From assembly GCF_008923185.1 (NCBI RefSeq), contig NZ_WBMT01000011.1:62001-126000 (forward strand): a stretch of DNA of 64,000 nucleotides, read 5' to 3'. The DNA comes from Actinomadura rudentiformis. Its GTDB lineage: Bacteria; Actinomycetota; Actinomycetes; Streptosporangiales; Streptosporangiaceae. The notes under the pieces are model-generated. The model was not told the DNA's origin. It searched no databases and was given only the letters and a program-made list of their open reading frames with translations. This document shows, piece after piece, positions 8,589 to 15,713 of this stretch (the first letter of the stretch is position 1; each line of letters opens with the position of its first letter). Made by a program: the position numbers and the translations under genes.

Positions 8589-9404
8589 TCAGAAGGGGGG
8601 AGCCGGCCAGTGCCGGTTCTTCCCTTCGTCGTGTCCGGCCGGGGCGGTCGCGGCGCCGGCGTTCTCCTGGAATTCGGTGGACGGTGATCTCTTGGCCTCC
8701 AAGGCCGATAGGACGGAGAAGGCCGTGTCACAGGTGCCGCATTCCGCGTCGCCGAACACGTGCCTGAGGCCCCAGGCGAGTCTCGGCTGCTCGTCTCTTA
8801 TCGCTGCGTGATGCAGTCCCTGGGCGGCGTCCTGCAAATCGTCCGGGGCGGCCGGGCGCAGCGGGATGGGGTGCACGTCACCGAGATTCCAGTCGCGAAT
8901 CGACGAGTAGCAGCCGAAGTCTCCGATCACAATGCTGACTTTGTCGGAGCACTGGGGGCAGGAGACGTCACAGCAGAAGTCCAGGAAATCGTCGAGGACG
9001 TCGCTCAGGACAGGGAAGCCGTCCAGCGCGAGCTTCGCGCGGAAACAGACCCGGTAGCCGGCTGGCCGTTCCGACAGCCATCCGTCGGCCAAGGCGCTGA
9101 GCATGGCCACCGGCTGGTGGAGCTCCTTCATCTTTTCCAGGGGACGACCTTCGCGGAGACCAGCCCCCACGATCTCGCCTGCGAGCTCGATCGCAGGGAA
9201 CCTCACCGCTCGGTTCGTATGCTGTGCGAGGGAGGCCAGGGCCGGCAACGCTGCAATGCCGGCATCGCAGGTATTCCCCTGGTGCCAGAGTTGGATCCAC
9301 AGCTCGTCCCAGGCTTCCTTGGCGCCGTTCCCCGCTGCCTGGAGAAGCGTGGGGACGTCGTGCGCCGGCCCGTACACACCCTGCAAACGCGCCCAGTCGA
9401 TCAC
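8589..9404 (-). CDS. Actinobacterial hypothetical protein with HEAT-like N-terminus
   Basis: The 271-residue soluble protein begins MIDWARLQGVYGPAHDVP and continues with WDELWIQLWHQGNT and AALPALASLA. From memory, this opening is typical of an actinobacterial family of predicted alpha-helical-repeat (HEAT-like) proteins of unknown role. Two cysteine groups, CCDVSCPQC (about residues 143-151) and CGTC (about 227-230), could bind a metal. There is no signal peptide or membrane segment. It stands alone, convergent with nrdJ. Codon use is less extreme than in the core genes, which hints at accessory status. I cannot assign a function. Confidence 0.7.
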   Translation of the reverse strand: MIDWARLQGVYGPAHDVPTLLQAAGNGAKEAWDELWIQLWHQGNTCDAGIAALPALASLAQHTNRAVRFPAIELAGEIVGAGLREGRPLEKMKELHQPVAMLSALADGWLSERPAGYRVCFRAKLALDGFPVLSDVLDDFLDFCCDVSCPQCSDKVSIVIGDFGCYSSIRDWNLGDVHPIPLRPAAPDDLQDAAQGLHHAAIRDEQPRLAWGLRHVFGDAECGTCDTAFSVLSALEAKRSPSTEFQENAGAATAPAGHDEGKNRHWPAPPF

Positions 9405-9640
9405 AGGCCGAGTTAAGCACGGCTGTGGCGGTCACTCGGGCGATGTCCGCGGGAATGCTGCACACTCCGAATAAGTGCTCTCCCCCAGTAGCGCGACGCC
9501 GCAAGGTGTAGGAGAGAACACGAGGGCGGGGAGCCCCGGCAAGAGCCGGGCTCTCCGCTCTTTCATGTGGAAAGTCTCGTCGTCAGTCGCCCATACCGCA
9601 GCGTGCGAGTCCGCCTTCACCGCAGCGTGCGGATATCGAG

Positions 9641-9671
9641 TTGAGGTTCCAGTAACTGGAAGGTGCACGGT
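9641..9671 (+). promoter_or_regulatory. MerR-type promoter with operator in a 19-bp spacer
   Basis: TTGAGG (9641-9646) and CACGGT (9666-9671) are 19 bp apart. The spacer holds the perfect palindrome TTCCAGTAACTGGAA (9647-9661). Over-long 19-bp spacers with a central palindrome are the hallmark of MerR-family activated promoters. The -10 ends six bases before the ATG of the MerR gene. Confidence 0.7.
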
Positions 9672-9677
9672 GTCTTC

Positions 9678-10589
9678 ATGAGCACGGACGCGGAGTCGTT
9701 CACCATCGGGCAGCTTGCTCGCCGGACCGGATTGCCGGCCCGGACGATCAGGTTCTGGTCGGACGCAGGCCTGGTGCCTCATGCACGATCAGCCGGGGGT
9801 TACCGCCTCTACGGACCCGAGGCGGTGCTCCGGCTCGAACTCGTCAGGACTCTGCGGGAGCTGGGCCTTGGCCTGGACGTGGTGCAGCAGATCCTCTCGC
9901 GGGCGGTCACCGTGACGGATGTCGCCACGACGCAGATCGCTGCGCTGGACGCGGAGATCCGGACGTTGAGGCTGCGCCGCGCGGTGCTCAGCACCATTGC
10001 CAACCGTGGAAGCTCGATTGAGGAGACACTTCTGATGCACAAACTGGCCCGGCTGTCGGCGCAGGAACGGCAGCAGATCATCGATGATTTCGTGACGGAC
10101 ATCGTGACCGGCATCGATCCGGACTCGCCCGCCATGGGAGTCGCGAACAGCATGCGGCAGATGCCCGTCGAGCTCCCCGACGACCCCGCCCCCGAGCAGG
10201 TGGACGCCTGGATCGAGCTGGGCGAGCTGGTCGCGAACGAGGACTTCCGCAACCGAGTACGTGCGATGGTGGTGGCAGGGGCTGGAGCGGACGAACTCGG
10301 CTACGAGCCGGACTACCAAGCGGTCTCAGAACATGCCGGACGGGCGCTGGCAGAGGGTGTCGAGCCCGGCTCGGTCCAGGGGAAGGCCGTCCTCGACCGC
10401 CTCATAGCGCCCGAACTCCCCTCCGGAGAGCGCGCCCGGCTCCTCGAACAGCTTGAGGTCTTCGTCGACGCGAGGGTGGAACGCTACTGGCAGCTATTGG
10501 CGATCATCAACGGCCGTCCACCACACCCGGCTGCCGTTCCGAACTTCGAGTGGCTGATCGCCGCCCTCCGCGCCCACACGAACGAATGA
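9678..10589 (+). CDS. MerR family transcriptional regulator
   Basis: An N-terminal MerR winged helix (about residues 8-75: FTIGQLARRTGLPARTIRFWSDAGL, then GGYRLY) is followed by a coiled dimerisation helix (about 90-115) and a C-terminal helical domain of roughly 190 residues with no obvious cysteine ligands. The last part probably senses a small molecule. The start is set at ATG 9678 rather than the upstream 9663 codon, because a MerR-type promoter ends six bases before it. With 303 residues it belongs to the long MerR class. The palindrome in its own promoter implies autoregulation. The inducer is unknown. Confidence 0.88.
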   Translation: MSTDAESFTIGQLARRTGLPARTIRFWSDAGLVPHARSAGGYRLYGPEAVLRLELVRTLRELGLGLDVVQQILSRAVTVTDVATTQIAALDAEIRTLRLRRAVLSTIANRGSSIEETLLMHKLARLSAQERQQIIDDFVTDIVTGIDPDSPAMGVANSMRQMPVELPDDPAPEQVDAWIELGELVANEDFRNRVRAMVVAGAGADELGYEPDYQAVSEHAGRALAEGVEPGSVQGKAVLDRLIAPELPSGERARLLEQLEVFVDARVERYWQLLAIINGRPPHPAAVPNFEWLIAALRAHTNE

Positions 10590-10596
10590 TCACCTT

Positions 10597-10629
10597 GATG
10601 CGGCCTCGCTGGGGAAGCGAGGCCGCATC
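10597..10629. terminator. Bidirectional stem-loop
   Basis: Perfect 14-bp arms (GATGCGGCCTCGCT / AGCGAGGCCGCATC) flank a 5-nt loop, in the 43 bp between the stops of the convergent MerR and SnoaL-like genes. Confidence 0.85.
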
Positions 10630-10632
10630 GGC

Positions 10633-11013
10633 TCAGAGCATCCCGTTGGGAACATCCGCAGGGTCGGGGACGGGCTGGACGACGTCCCAATGCTCGACGA
10701 TCAAGCCGTCCTCGATCCGCCAGAGATCGACAACGGCGATGCCACGTTCGTCTCCGGGCGGCGTCATCAGGTAGTGCACCACCGCGTACTGCTCGTCCAC
10801 GACGACCCGCTTGAGGTCGAGCCTGGCGTCGGCGATCGGTGACTTGGCGATGAACTCGATGAACGCGTCGCGGCCCGAGGGATTCCCGGGGCTGTGCTCG
10901 ACGAAGTCCTCCGTGAGGACGTTCCGGAGATACTCGACGTTCCCGTTCACGAACTCCTGGAAAGAGCGTTCGATGAGTTGCCTGTTGCGTGCGGCTTGCG
11001 CGGTCTCGTTCAT
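10633..11013 (-). CDS. SnoaL-like / NTF2-fold protein
   Basis: The 126-residue protein fits the SnoaL-like polyketide-cyclase/NTF2 superfamily: an N-terminal helix pair (NRQLIERSFQEFVNGNVEYL), LTEDFVEHSPGNPSGRDAF, and strands ending DLWRIEDGLIVEHWDVVQPVPDP. The last motif is typical of the small 'nuclear transport factor 2 family' enzymes or binding proteins. ATG 11013 was chosen; an upstream codon at 11043 adds MVTGGCDGLG with no support. It is divergent from the XRE-type regulator at 11101, which probably controls it. The substrate is unknown. Confidence 0.85.
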   Translation of the reverse strand: MNETAQAARNRQLIERSFQEFVNGNVEYLRNVLTEDFVEHSPGNPSGRDAFIEFIAKSPIADARLDLKRVVVDEQYAVVHYLMTPPGDERGIAVVDLWRIEDGLIVEHWDVVQPVPDPADVPNGML

Positions 11014-11050
11014 GCCCAGACCATCGCAACCCCCCGTGACCACTGTCGAT

Positions 11051-11063
11051 TACATGGCATGTA
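11051..11063. promoter_or_regulatory. Palindrome between SnoaL-like gene and XRE regulator
   Basis: TACATGGCATGTA is a perfect 13-bp palindrome in the 87-bp divergent intergenic region, flanked by ACCACT (11039-11044) and AGTGGT (11063-11068). It is a likely operator for the adjacent XRE/MmyB-type regulator. Confidence 0.6.
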
Positions 11064-11088
11064 GTGGTGACCGGCGCCGCACCTTCGA

Positions 11089-11094
11089 TAGAAC
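11089..11094 (+). promoter_or_regulatory. -10 hexamer of the XRE gene (leaderless)
   Basis: TAGAAC ends six bases before ATG 11101 and no Shine-Dalgarno sequence is visible, consistent with a leaderless mRNA. Confidence 0.4.
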
Positions 11095-11100
11095 GGCTGC

Positions 11101-11874
11101 ATGACGGAGGACCGGCCTGTCGGGGAGTTGCTGCGGGATTGGCGGCACCGGCGGAAGCTCAGCCAGCTTGACCTGGCGATTCAGGCGGATGTGTCGCCGA
11201 GGCATGTCAGCTTCGTGGAGACCGGTCGCACGATCCCCAGTCGGCCGATGGTGCTGCATCTTGCCGAACACCTGGGTGTTCCGCTGCGCGAGCGCAATCG
11301 GCTGCTTGTCGCGGCTGGCCATGCGCCCGTCTACCAGCAGCGTCCGTTGGACGACCCGGATCTGGCCAAGGCTCTGGAAGCGGTCGAACGAGTGCTGCGC
11401 GGGCATGAGCCGTTTCCCGCAGTCGCGCTGGATCGCCGCTGGAACGTGATCCTGGCCAACTCGGCGATCGGCGTGTTCTTCGAGGACGCTGACGCGGAGT
11501 TGCTGGAGCCACCGATCAACATGATGCGCCTTGGCCTGCACCCGAAGGGCTTTGCGCCGCGGCTGAGCAACCTGGCCCAGGTGCGCGCGTTCCTGATGCC
11601 GCGCCTCGCGCGCCAGGTCGCGCAGACCGGCGATCCGGAGTTGAGCGCGCTGCACGAGGAGCTGGTGTCGTACGGGGTTGAGGGGGACCTGCCTCCGCCT
11701 GATCCGGCCGATATCGCCCTGCCGATCCGGATCCGGCATCGTGGCGTTGAGCTCAGCCTCTTCAGCACGATCACCACGTTCGGCACGGCCTTCGACATCA
11801 CTCTCGAAGAGATCGCCGTCGAGGCCTTCTTTCCGGCCGATGATGTGACTGCCGAATTCTTTCGGGCCGCCTAG
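11101..11874 (+). CDS. XRE family regulator with MmyB-type ligand domain
   Basis: The 257-residue protein has a Cro/C1-type helix-turn-helix (about 8-65: LLRDWRHRRKLSQLDLAIQA, then VSPRHVSFVETGRTIPS) and a C-terminal MmyB-like domain (about 90-250), a PAS-related fold known in this family to bind fatty-acid-like ligands. AVALDRRWNVILANSA is the characteristic start of that domain. It is divergent from the SnoaL-like gene across a palindromic site and probably regulates both. It ends 58 bp before the stop of the convergent CMD gene. Confidence 0.9.
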   Translation: MTEDRPVGELLRDWRHRRKLSQLDLAIQADVSPRHVSFVETGRTIPSRPMVLHLAEHLGVPLRERNRLLVAAGHAPVYQQRPLDDPDLAKALEAVERVLRGHEPFPAVALDRRWNVILANSAIGVFFEDADAELLEPPINMMRLGLHPKGFAPRLSNLAQVRAFLMPRLARQVAQTGDPELSALHEELVSYGVEGDLPPPDPADIALPIRIRHRGVELSLFSTITTFGTAFDITLEEIAVEAFFPADDVTAEFFRAA

Positions 11875-11932
11875 TGGCCCACACACTGACGAATGTGCGA
11901 CACGGGTGGCGCCAGTGAGTATCGGCGGTCAT

Positions 11933-12481
11933 TCAGGCGGGGAACGTGGCGGCCCAGCGTTCGTTGTCGAGTCGCAGCGAGTTGGCCAGCTGCCCGATGG
12001 TGCGGTACCAGCCCGCCAGGACGACGAACTCCAGCATCTGGGCTTGGTCGTAGTGCCCGGCCAGTTCGTTCCATGCGTCCTCGGACAGGTTCGCCGAGTC
12101 GTGGAGCTCGTCGACCGCTTGGATCAGGGCGCGTTGCCGTGGTGACCATGGGGTGGGGTCCCCGGTGACGGTGGCGTCGATCTGCTTCTTTGTGAGCCCG
12201 ACCGCCTCCGCGAAGGTCGCGGCGTGCACACCCCATTCGTACTCACAGCCGGTGCGGGCGCAGGCTCGGGCGATGACGATCTCGCGGTCTTCCGCAGGGA
12301 GCCGGCCGTGTGCCAGCAGTCCGGCACCCAGGACACGCATTCGAGAGGCGAGTTCGGGATTGCGGTGAAGCACTCGGAAGAGCTGCAGCGGGTCGTGGGC
12401 CACGCCGGGTGGCATCCACTTGCGCAGAGCCTCGCTGATCTCAGGCGCGTACGGGGGAGTGAGCGGTTCGATGCGCGGCAT
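11933..12481 (-). CDS. Carboxymuconolactone decarboxylase family protein
   Basis: The 182-residue all-helical AhpD-like protein carries the family segment ILARACARTGCEYEWGVHAATFAEAVGL-type around residues 68-95 (Cys in TGCEYEW, His in GVHAA), followed by ELHDSANLSEDAW and a final helix with GWYRTIGQLANSL. Only one cysteine sits at the active site, so it is of the CMD rather than the two-cysteine AhpD peroxidase type; lactone decarboxylation or a redox role are both possible. It lies downstream of hxlR on the same strand, with a 12-bp inverted repeat between them, and is the probable target of that regulator. Confidence 0.88.
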   Translation of the reverse strand: MPRIEPLTPPYAPEISEALRKWMPPGVAHDPLQLFRVLHRNPELASRMRVLGAGLLAHGRLPAEDREIVIARACARTGCEYEWGVHAATFAEAVGLTKKQIDATVTGDPTPWSPRQRALIQAVDELHDSANLSEDAWNELAGHYDQAQMLEFVVLAGWYRTIGQLANSLRLDNERWAATFPA

Positions 12482-12500
12482 GGGGCAGGCCCTCCATGAT

Positions 12501-12542
12501 GCTTCTGTTTTCGAATCACTATGGCGCTTTGAAAACAGAAGC
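12501..12542. promoter_or_regulatory. Long inverted repeat upstream of the CMD gene
   Basis: GCTTCTGTTTTC and GAAAACAGAAGC are perfect 12-bp arms around 18 bp, ending 20 bp before the CMD start. It shares TTTTCGAA with the repeat upstream of hxlR (12903-12919), so an HxlR operator is the best reading. A terminator of hxlR is the alternative. Confidence 0.65.
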
Positions 12543-12550
12543 GCAAGGTC

Positions 12551-12889
12551 TCAGCTCCCTCCGGAGAGCGTCGACGCCCAGCGTTCTGACCAGGTGGCAA
12601 GCGGCCGGAGTGCCTCGTACGCCTCCTGGCCGAGAGCGGTGAGCGTGTACGGCCCCTCGGGTGTCTGATCGACGAGTCCCGCGGTGGTGAGTTCGACGAG
12701 GCGCTGCCGCAGCACGCTCGACGACATGTTGTCGCATCGCTGTTGCAAAGGGCGGAATCCCTGCGGCCCCTCGTGCAGCTCCCACACGATCCGCAGAGTC
12801 CAACGCCGACCGAACAGGTCGAGCGCCGCCATCAGTGGTCGGCCAGTACTGGAGCCCCGTACGGGCCGTCCTGGCGTAGGCGTCGTCAT
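12551..12889 (-). CDS. HxlR family transcriptional regulator
   Basis: From ATG 12889 this is a 112-residue winged-helix protein. It has the HxlR core: ALDLFGRRWTLRIVWELHEG, then GFRPLQQRCDNMSSSVLRQRL, then LTTAGLVDQTPEGPYTLTALG. Length and order match the family. The open frame continues upstream to 13234, but that extension is basic, has no homology signature and crosses the divergent gene, so it was not used. GGGGGCC precedes the ATG. HxlR proteins usually respond to aldehydes or redox signals; here the downstream CMD gene is the likely target. Confidence 0.88.
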   Translation of the reverse strand: MTTPTPGRPVRGSSTGRPLMAALDLFGRRWTLRIVWELHEGPQGFRPLQQRCDNMSSSVLRQRLVELTTAGLVDQTPEGPYTLTALGQEAYEALRPLATWSERWASTLSGGS

Positions 12890-12902
12890 CGGAGGCCCCC
12901 GT

Positions 12903-12919
12903 GTTTCGTTTTTCGAAAC
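12903..12919. promoter_or_regulatory. Inverted repeat upstream of hxlR
   Basis: GTTTCG-TTTTT-CGAAAC, 14 bp upstream of the hxlR-type ATG. It shares TTTTCGAA with the repeat in front of the CMD gene and is a candidate autoregulatory operator. Confidence 0.55.
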
Positions 12920-13010
12920 GCTAGCAGCCGGCCGCCATTGGCACTGCTCGCCTTTCCAGCAGAGCGCACTGGAGCTCTGATGGCCGGAGTGTGTCCGGCG
13001 GCGACGCCCT

Positions 13011-13052
13011 TGTGGTGGACGAGTGATGTGGTGGATGAGTGATGTGGTGGGC
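13011..13052. repeat. 16-bp tandem repeat, 2.6 copies
   Basis: TGTGGTGGACGAGTGA is repeated with one change (C to T) and then partially, at 13011-13052. It overlaps the most upstream possible starts of the lipoate ligase, which argues for a later start of that gene. Confidence 0.75.
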
Positions 13053-13085
13053 GCGGGAGTTGGAATCTGGGCGGTGGGCCGGCTG

Positions 13086-14150
13086 TTGACCTTGTACGTG
13101 ACACACGGTGAGTACAAGGTCCCAGGTGGGAAGCTCGTGGCCGTCGACCTTGAGGTCGAGGATGGTCGTCTCCGGCAGGTGAGGGTCAGCGGGGACTTTT
13201 TCCTTGAGCCGGACGAGGCACTGGACAGCATCAATGCGGCTCTGGAGGGCCTGCCCGCAGGGCTGGAGGCCCGAGACTTCGCTGGCCGGGTGGACGCCGG
13301 CCTGCCTCAGGGCACCGTCATGCTCGGCGTCTCGTCCGAGGCCATCGGCATTGCTGTCCGCCGCGCTCTGGCGCACGCGTCCGACTGGCGTGACCACGAC
13401 TGGCAGCTCATTCACACCGAACCCCAGGCTCCCGTCCTCCATATGGCTCTGGATCAAGTACTCGCCGAGGAGGTCGGTGCCGGCCGGCGGCCGCCCACGC
13501 TGCGCGTGTGGGAATGGGCCTCCAATTCTGTGATCATCGGTAGCTTCCAGTCGTTGCGGAACGAGGTGGACGCCGAGCAGGCGGAGCGTCACGGGGTGAC
13601 GGTCGTCCGCCGGATCAGCGGTGGCGGTGCGATGTTCGTCGAGCCCGGCAACACCATCACCTATTCGCTGTACGCGCCGGAGTCGCTCGTGGCGGGCATG
13701 TCCTTCGCCGAGAGCTACGCCTTCCTGGACGACTGGGTGCTGGGCGCGCTCGGTGACCTGGGGATCAAGGCCTGGTACCAGCCGCTGAACGACATCGCGT
13801 CCGCCAACGGGAAGATCGCCGGAGCCGCCCAGAAACGGCTGGCGGCGGGTGCGGTGCTGCACCACGTGACCATGGCGTACGACATCGACGCGGACAAGAT
13901 GACCCAGGTCCTCCGCATCGGCCGCGAGAAGATCTCCGACAAGGGCATCGCCAGCGCCAACAAGCGGGTCGATCCGCTCCGTAGCCAGACCGGCCTGCCT
14001 CGCGAACAGATCATCGACCGGATGATCGCTCATTTCCGCGCTCGGTATGGCCTCACCGACGATCGGCTCACCGAAGCCGAGCTCCGTACGGCGGAGAAGC
14101 TCGCCATGGAGAAGTTCTCCAGACCGTCCTGGACCGCCCGCGTTCCCTGA
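13086..14150 (+). CDS. lplA: Lipoate--protein ligase A family
   Basis: This enzyme attaches lipoate (or octanoate) to E2 and GcvH proteins. Residues about 1-95 form the small accessory domain that in E. coli LplA is C-terminal (HGEYKVPGGKLVAVDLEVED, GDFFLEPDEAL), here fused at the N-terminus. The BPL/LplA catalytic domain follows, with RVWEWASNSVIIGSFQS, RRISGGGAMF (the RRxSGGGxV lipoate-binding signature) and the NDI...GKIAGAAQKR lysine motif. The start is uncertain: TTG 13086 has GGTGGG seven bases upstream, whereas ATG 13038 and 13023 fall in a tandem repeat and GTG 13098 is also possible. It is divergent from hxlR. Confidence 0.85.
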   Translation: MTLYVTHGEYKVPGGKLVAVDLEVEDGRLRQVRVSGDFFLEPDEALDSINAALEGLPAGLEARDFAGRVDAGLPQGTVMLGVSSEAIGIAVRRALAHASDWRDHDWQLIHTEPQAPVLHMALDQVLAEEVGAGRRPPTLRVWEWASNSVIIGSFQSLRNEVDAEQAERHGVTVVRRISGGGAMFVEPGNTITYSLYAPESLVAGMSFAESYAFLDDWVLGALGDLGIKAWYQPLNDIASANGKIAGAAQKRLAAGAVLHHVTMAYDIDADKMTQVLRIGREKISDKGIASANKRVDPLRSQTGLPREQIIDRMIAHFRARYGLTDDRLTEAELRTAEKLAMEKFSRPSWTARVP

Positions 14151-14189
14151 CATTCCGACTTCTTCGGCCCGGGTGTTGTCGGTGGCGGC

Positions 14190-14648
14190 GTGTTCAATGC
14201 GCTCATGGAGATGGACACGCAGCGGCCTGGGTTGTTTTGGGATGTGCAGGCAGGGCGGGTCCCGCCACCCCCTGCCGCGGTCACGCTCGGCTGGGAACTG
14301 GTCGAGGTCGATCCGGAGCAGGGCACCATCCAGGTGGCCTTTCAGGCGGGCGAGCAGTTCGTCAATCCTGTCGGCGTGATCCAGGGCGGCTTCCTGGCGG
14401 CGATGCTCGATGACACGCTCGGCCCGGCGCTGGTCGCGACGTTGCCGGCGAACCAGTTCGCGCCGACTCTTGATCTGCATGTTCAGTTCCTCCGTCCTGC
14501 CCGTCCTGGAAGGCTCCTGGGACATGGCCGGATCGTGAAGCGCGGCAAGGATGTGTGCTTTCTTTCCGGCGAGCTCATTGGGCCCGACGGCAAGACGGTC
14601 GCTGTGGCGACGGCGACCGCACGAATCCAGACCACTGGCCAGGGGTGA
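14190..14648 (+). CDS. PaaI family hot-dog thioesterase
   Basis: The 152-residue single hot-dog domain has the PaaI/4HBT signature: NPVGVIQGGFLAAMLDDTLG (the G-G-x-hydrophobic-x4-D motif, with the acidic catalytic residue in MLDD), then TLDLHVQFLRPARPG and GKTVAVATATARI. Such proteins hydrolyse acyl-CoA or related thioesters; the substrate is unknown. The start is GTG 14190 (GGTGGCGGC upstream); ATG 14205 is an alternative. It lies 39 bp after lplA and may be co-transcribed with it. Two hairpin-bearing repeats follow the stop. Confidence 0.88.
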   Translation: MFNALMEMDTQRPGLFWDVQAGRVPPPPAAVTLGWELVEVDPEQGTIQVAFQAGEQFVNPVGVIQGGFLAAMLDDTLGPALVATLPANQFAPTLDLHVQFLRPARPGRLLGHGRIVKRGKDVCFLSGELIGPDGKTVAVATATARIQTTGQG

Positions 14649-14680
14649 CCGCGACTGGCGGCCGTGTCGCCGTGTGACCA

Positions 14681-14726
14681 CCCACCTGGATCGGCGGTGG
14701 GCTACTCCCACCTGGATCGGCGGTGG
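14681..14726. repeat. 20-bp direct repeat, each copy a hairpin
   Basis: CCCACCTGGATCGGCGGTGG occurs twice (14681-14700 and 14707-14726), six bases apart. Each copy can fold through CCACC/GGTGG. It fills the 78 bp between convergent genes and may act as a double bidirectional terminator. Confidence 0.7.
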
Positions 14727-15608
14727 CTAGCGGGGCGGCGGATGAGTGGGGAGGGAGAATCCCGGCTCGTACCGTGTGGTGGGTGAGCCGGGGGTATGGG
14801 CCGAGTACGCGCTGCGGACCTCCATCGCCGACAGCGGCTCCAGACGGCCGCCGTTCAGCAGCCAGCCACGGACGGTCTCGCTGCCGTCGCCCTCGGTACG
14901 GATGGTGACGGCGGCTGACTCTCCGAGGGCGTACGCGGCGGCGAGGATCGTGGTGAAGATGCCTAATGGCGGGCCGTACGACAAGACCTGGTGTGCCGAC
15001 TTCTCGAAGTCTGCCTGGATCGAGAGTTGCTCCGGGCCTGCGTCCATGACGCAGGTGAGCCTGTGGACTCCAAGGCCCACGCCTCGTATGAGAGCGAGGA
15101 GGATTGCGGTCGCACGCGCTGTCGCTTCTCGGGCCGGATCGTTGGGCTCGTCGCCAGGCTCGGGTCTGGTGGCGTTGCCCAGGAGTTCGAGGGCGGCGGC
15201 CGCGGTGCGTTCGTCATCGCGTTGACGGCTGAGCGCGTGAAACAGCACGTCGAGCGGCTCTCCTGCGTAAAGCTGCGGCGGCAGAAGACGAGGACTCGCG
15301 GAGTAGTGCGCGCGGCTCTGGACGTGGTCTGTCGGCAGACTCTCGCCTGCGCAGAAAGAGCGGTAGTCCCCCGGATCGAACGGGCGCACCCAGACCCGAC
15401 TGCCGTGGCGACGCAGATCTCGCAGGAGTAAGCGCAAACGTTCGCGATATCTGGCGTAATCGCCGAACTCCGGCGTTGGGCACACCTGATGCATGGCCTC
15501 GAAGTCGGCCTCGCTGCAGATCAGGGCAACGGTGATCTCCGGGCCTGGTCGCCGGACGGCGGACGGAGTCCGGCGGTGGCGAGCATTGCGGATCTTCTTG
15601 GTGGCCAT
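14727..15608 (-). CDS. Actinobacterial hypothetical protein
   Basis: The 293-residue soluble protein has a basic N-terminus (MATKKIRNARHRR). Around residue 30 an ALICSEADFEAMHQVCPTPEF segment and a REGLxLLLRDLRRHG-like helix lead into VWVRPFDPGDYRSFC. The C-terminal half has an Ala-rich helical region (about 120-240) and a short polar tail. From memory, similar proteins occur as conserved single genes in filamentous actinomycetes, without known function. GGGAGGG precedes ATG 15608. No membrane segment or catalytic motif is visible. It neighbours a DoxX gene on the same strand, but 105 bp separates them. Confidence 0.7.
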   Translation of the reverse strand: MATKKIRNARHRRTPSAVRRPGPEITVALICSEADFEAMHQVCPTPEFGDYARYRERLRLLLRDLRRHGSRVWVRPFDPGDYRSFCAGESLPTDHVQSRAHYSASPRLLPPQLYAGEPLDVLFHALSRQRDDERTAAAALELLGNATRPEPGDEPNDPAREATARATAILLALIRGVGLGVHRLTCVMDAGPEQLSIQADFEKSAHQVLSYGPPLGIFTTILAAAYALGESAAVTIRTEGDGSETVRGWLLNGGRLEPLSAMEVRSAYSAHTPGSPTTRYEPGFSLPTHPPPR

Positions 15609-15713
15609 GATCCCTCCCGGGTCGGATACCTTGCGGAGTCGGATGACTCCTTATGGTGACGACCGTAGGCCGCGCGTCTGACATTTCCGCGCGGCCGCTC
15701 CCCGGGCTGCCGA

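Noticed and set aside
5195-8731. Minus-strand open frame of 1178 codons
   Set aside because: It lies antisense to nrdR and nrdJ, has GC-driven low-complexity composition (long Leu/Val/Gly/Arg/His runs) and no domain; it is a mirror frame of the real genes.
12921-14711. Minus-strand frame of 596 codons
   Set aside because: Antisense to lplA and the PaaI-type thioesterase genes, both with clear family motifs; shadow composition.
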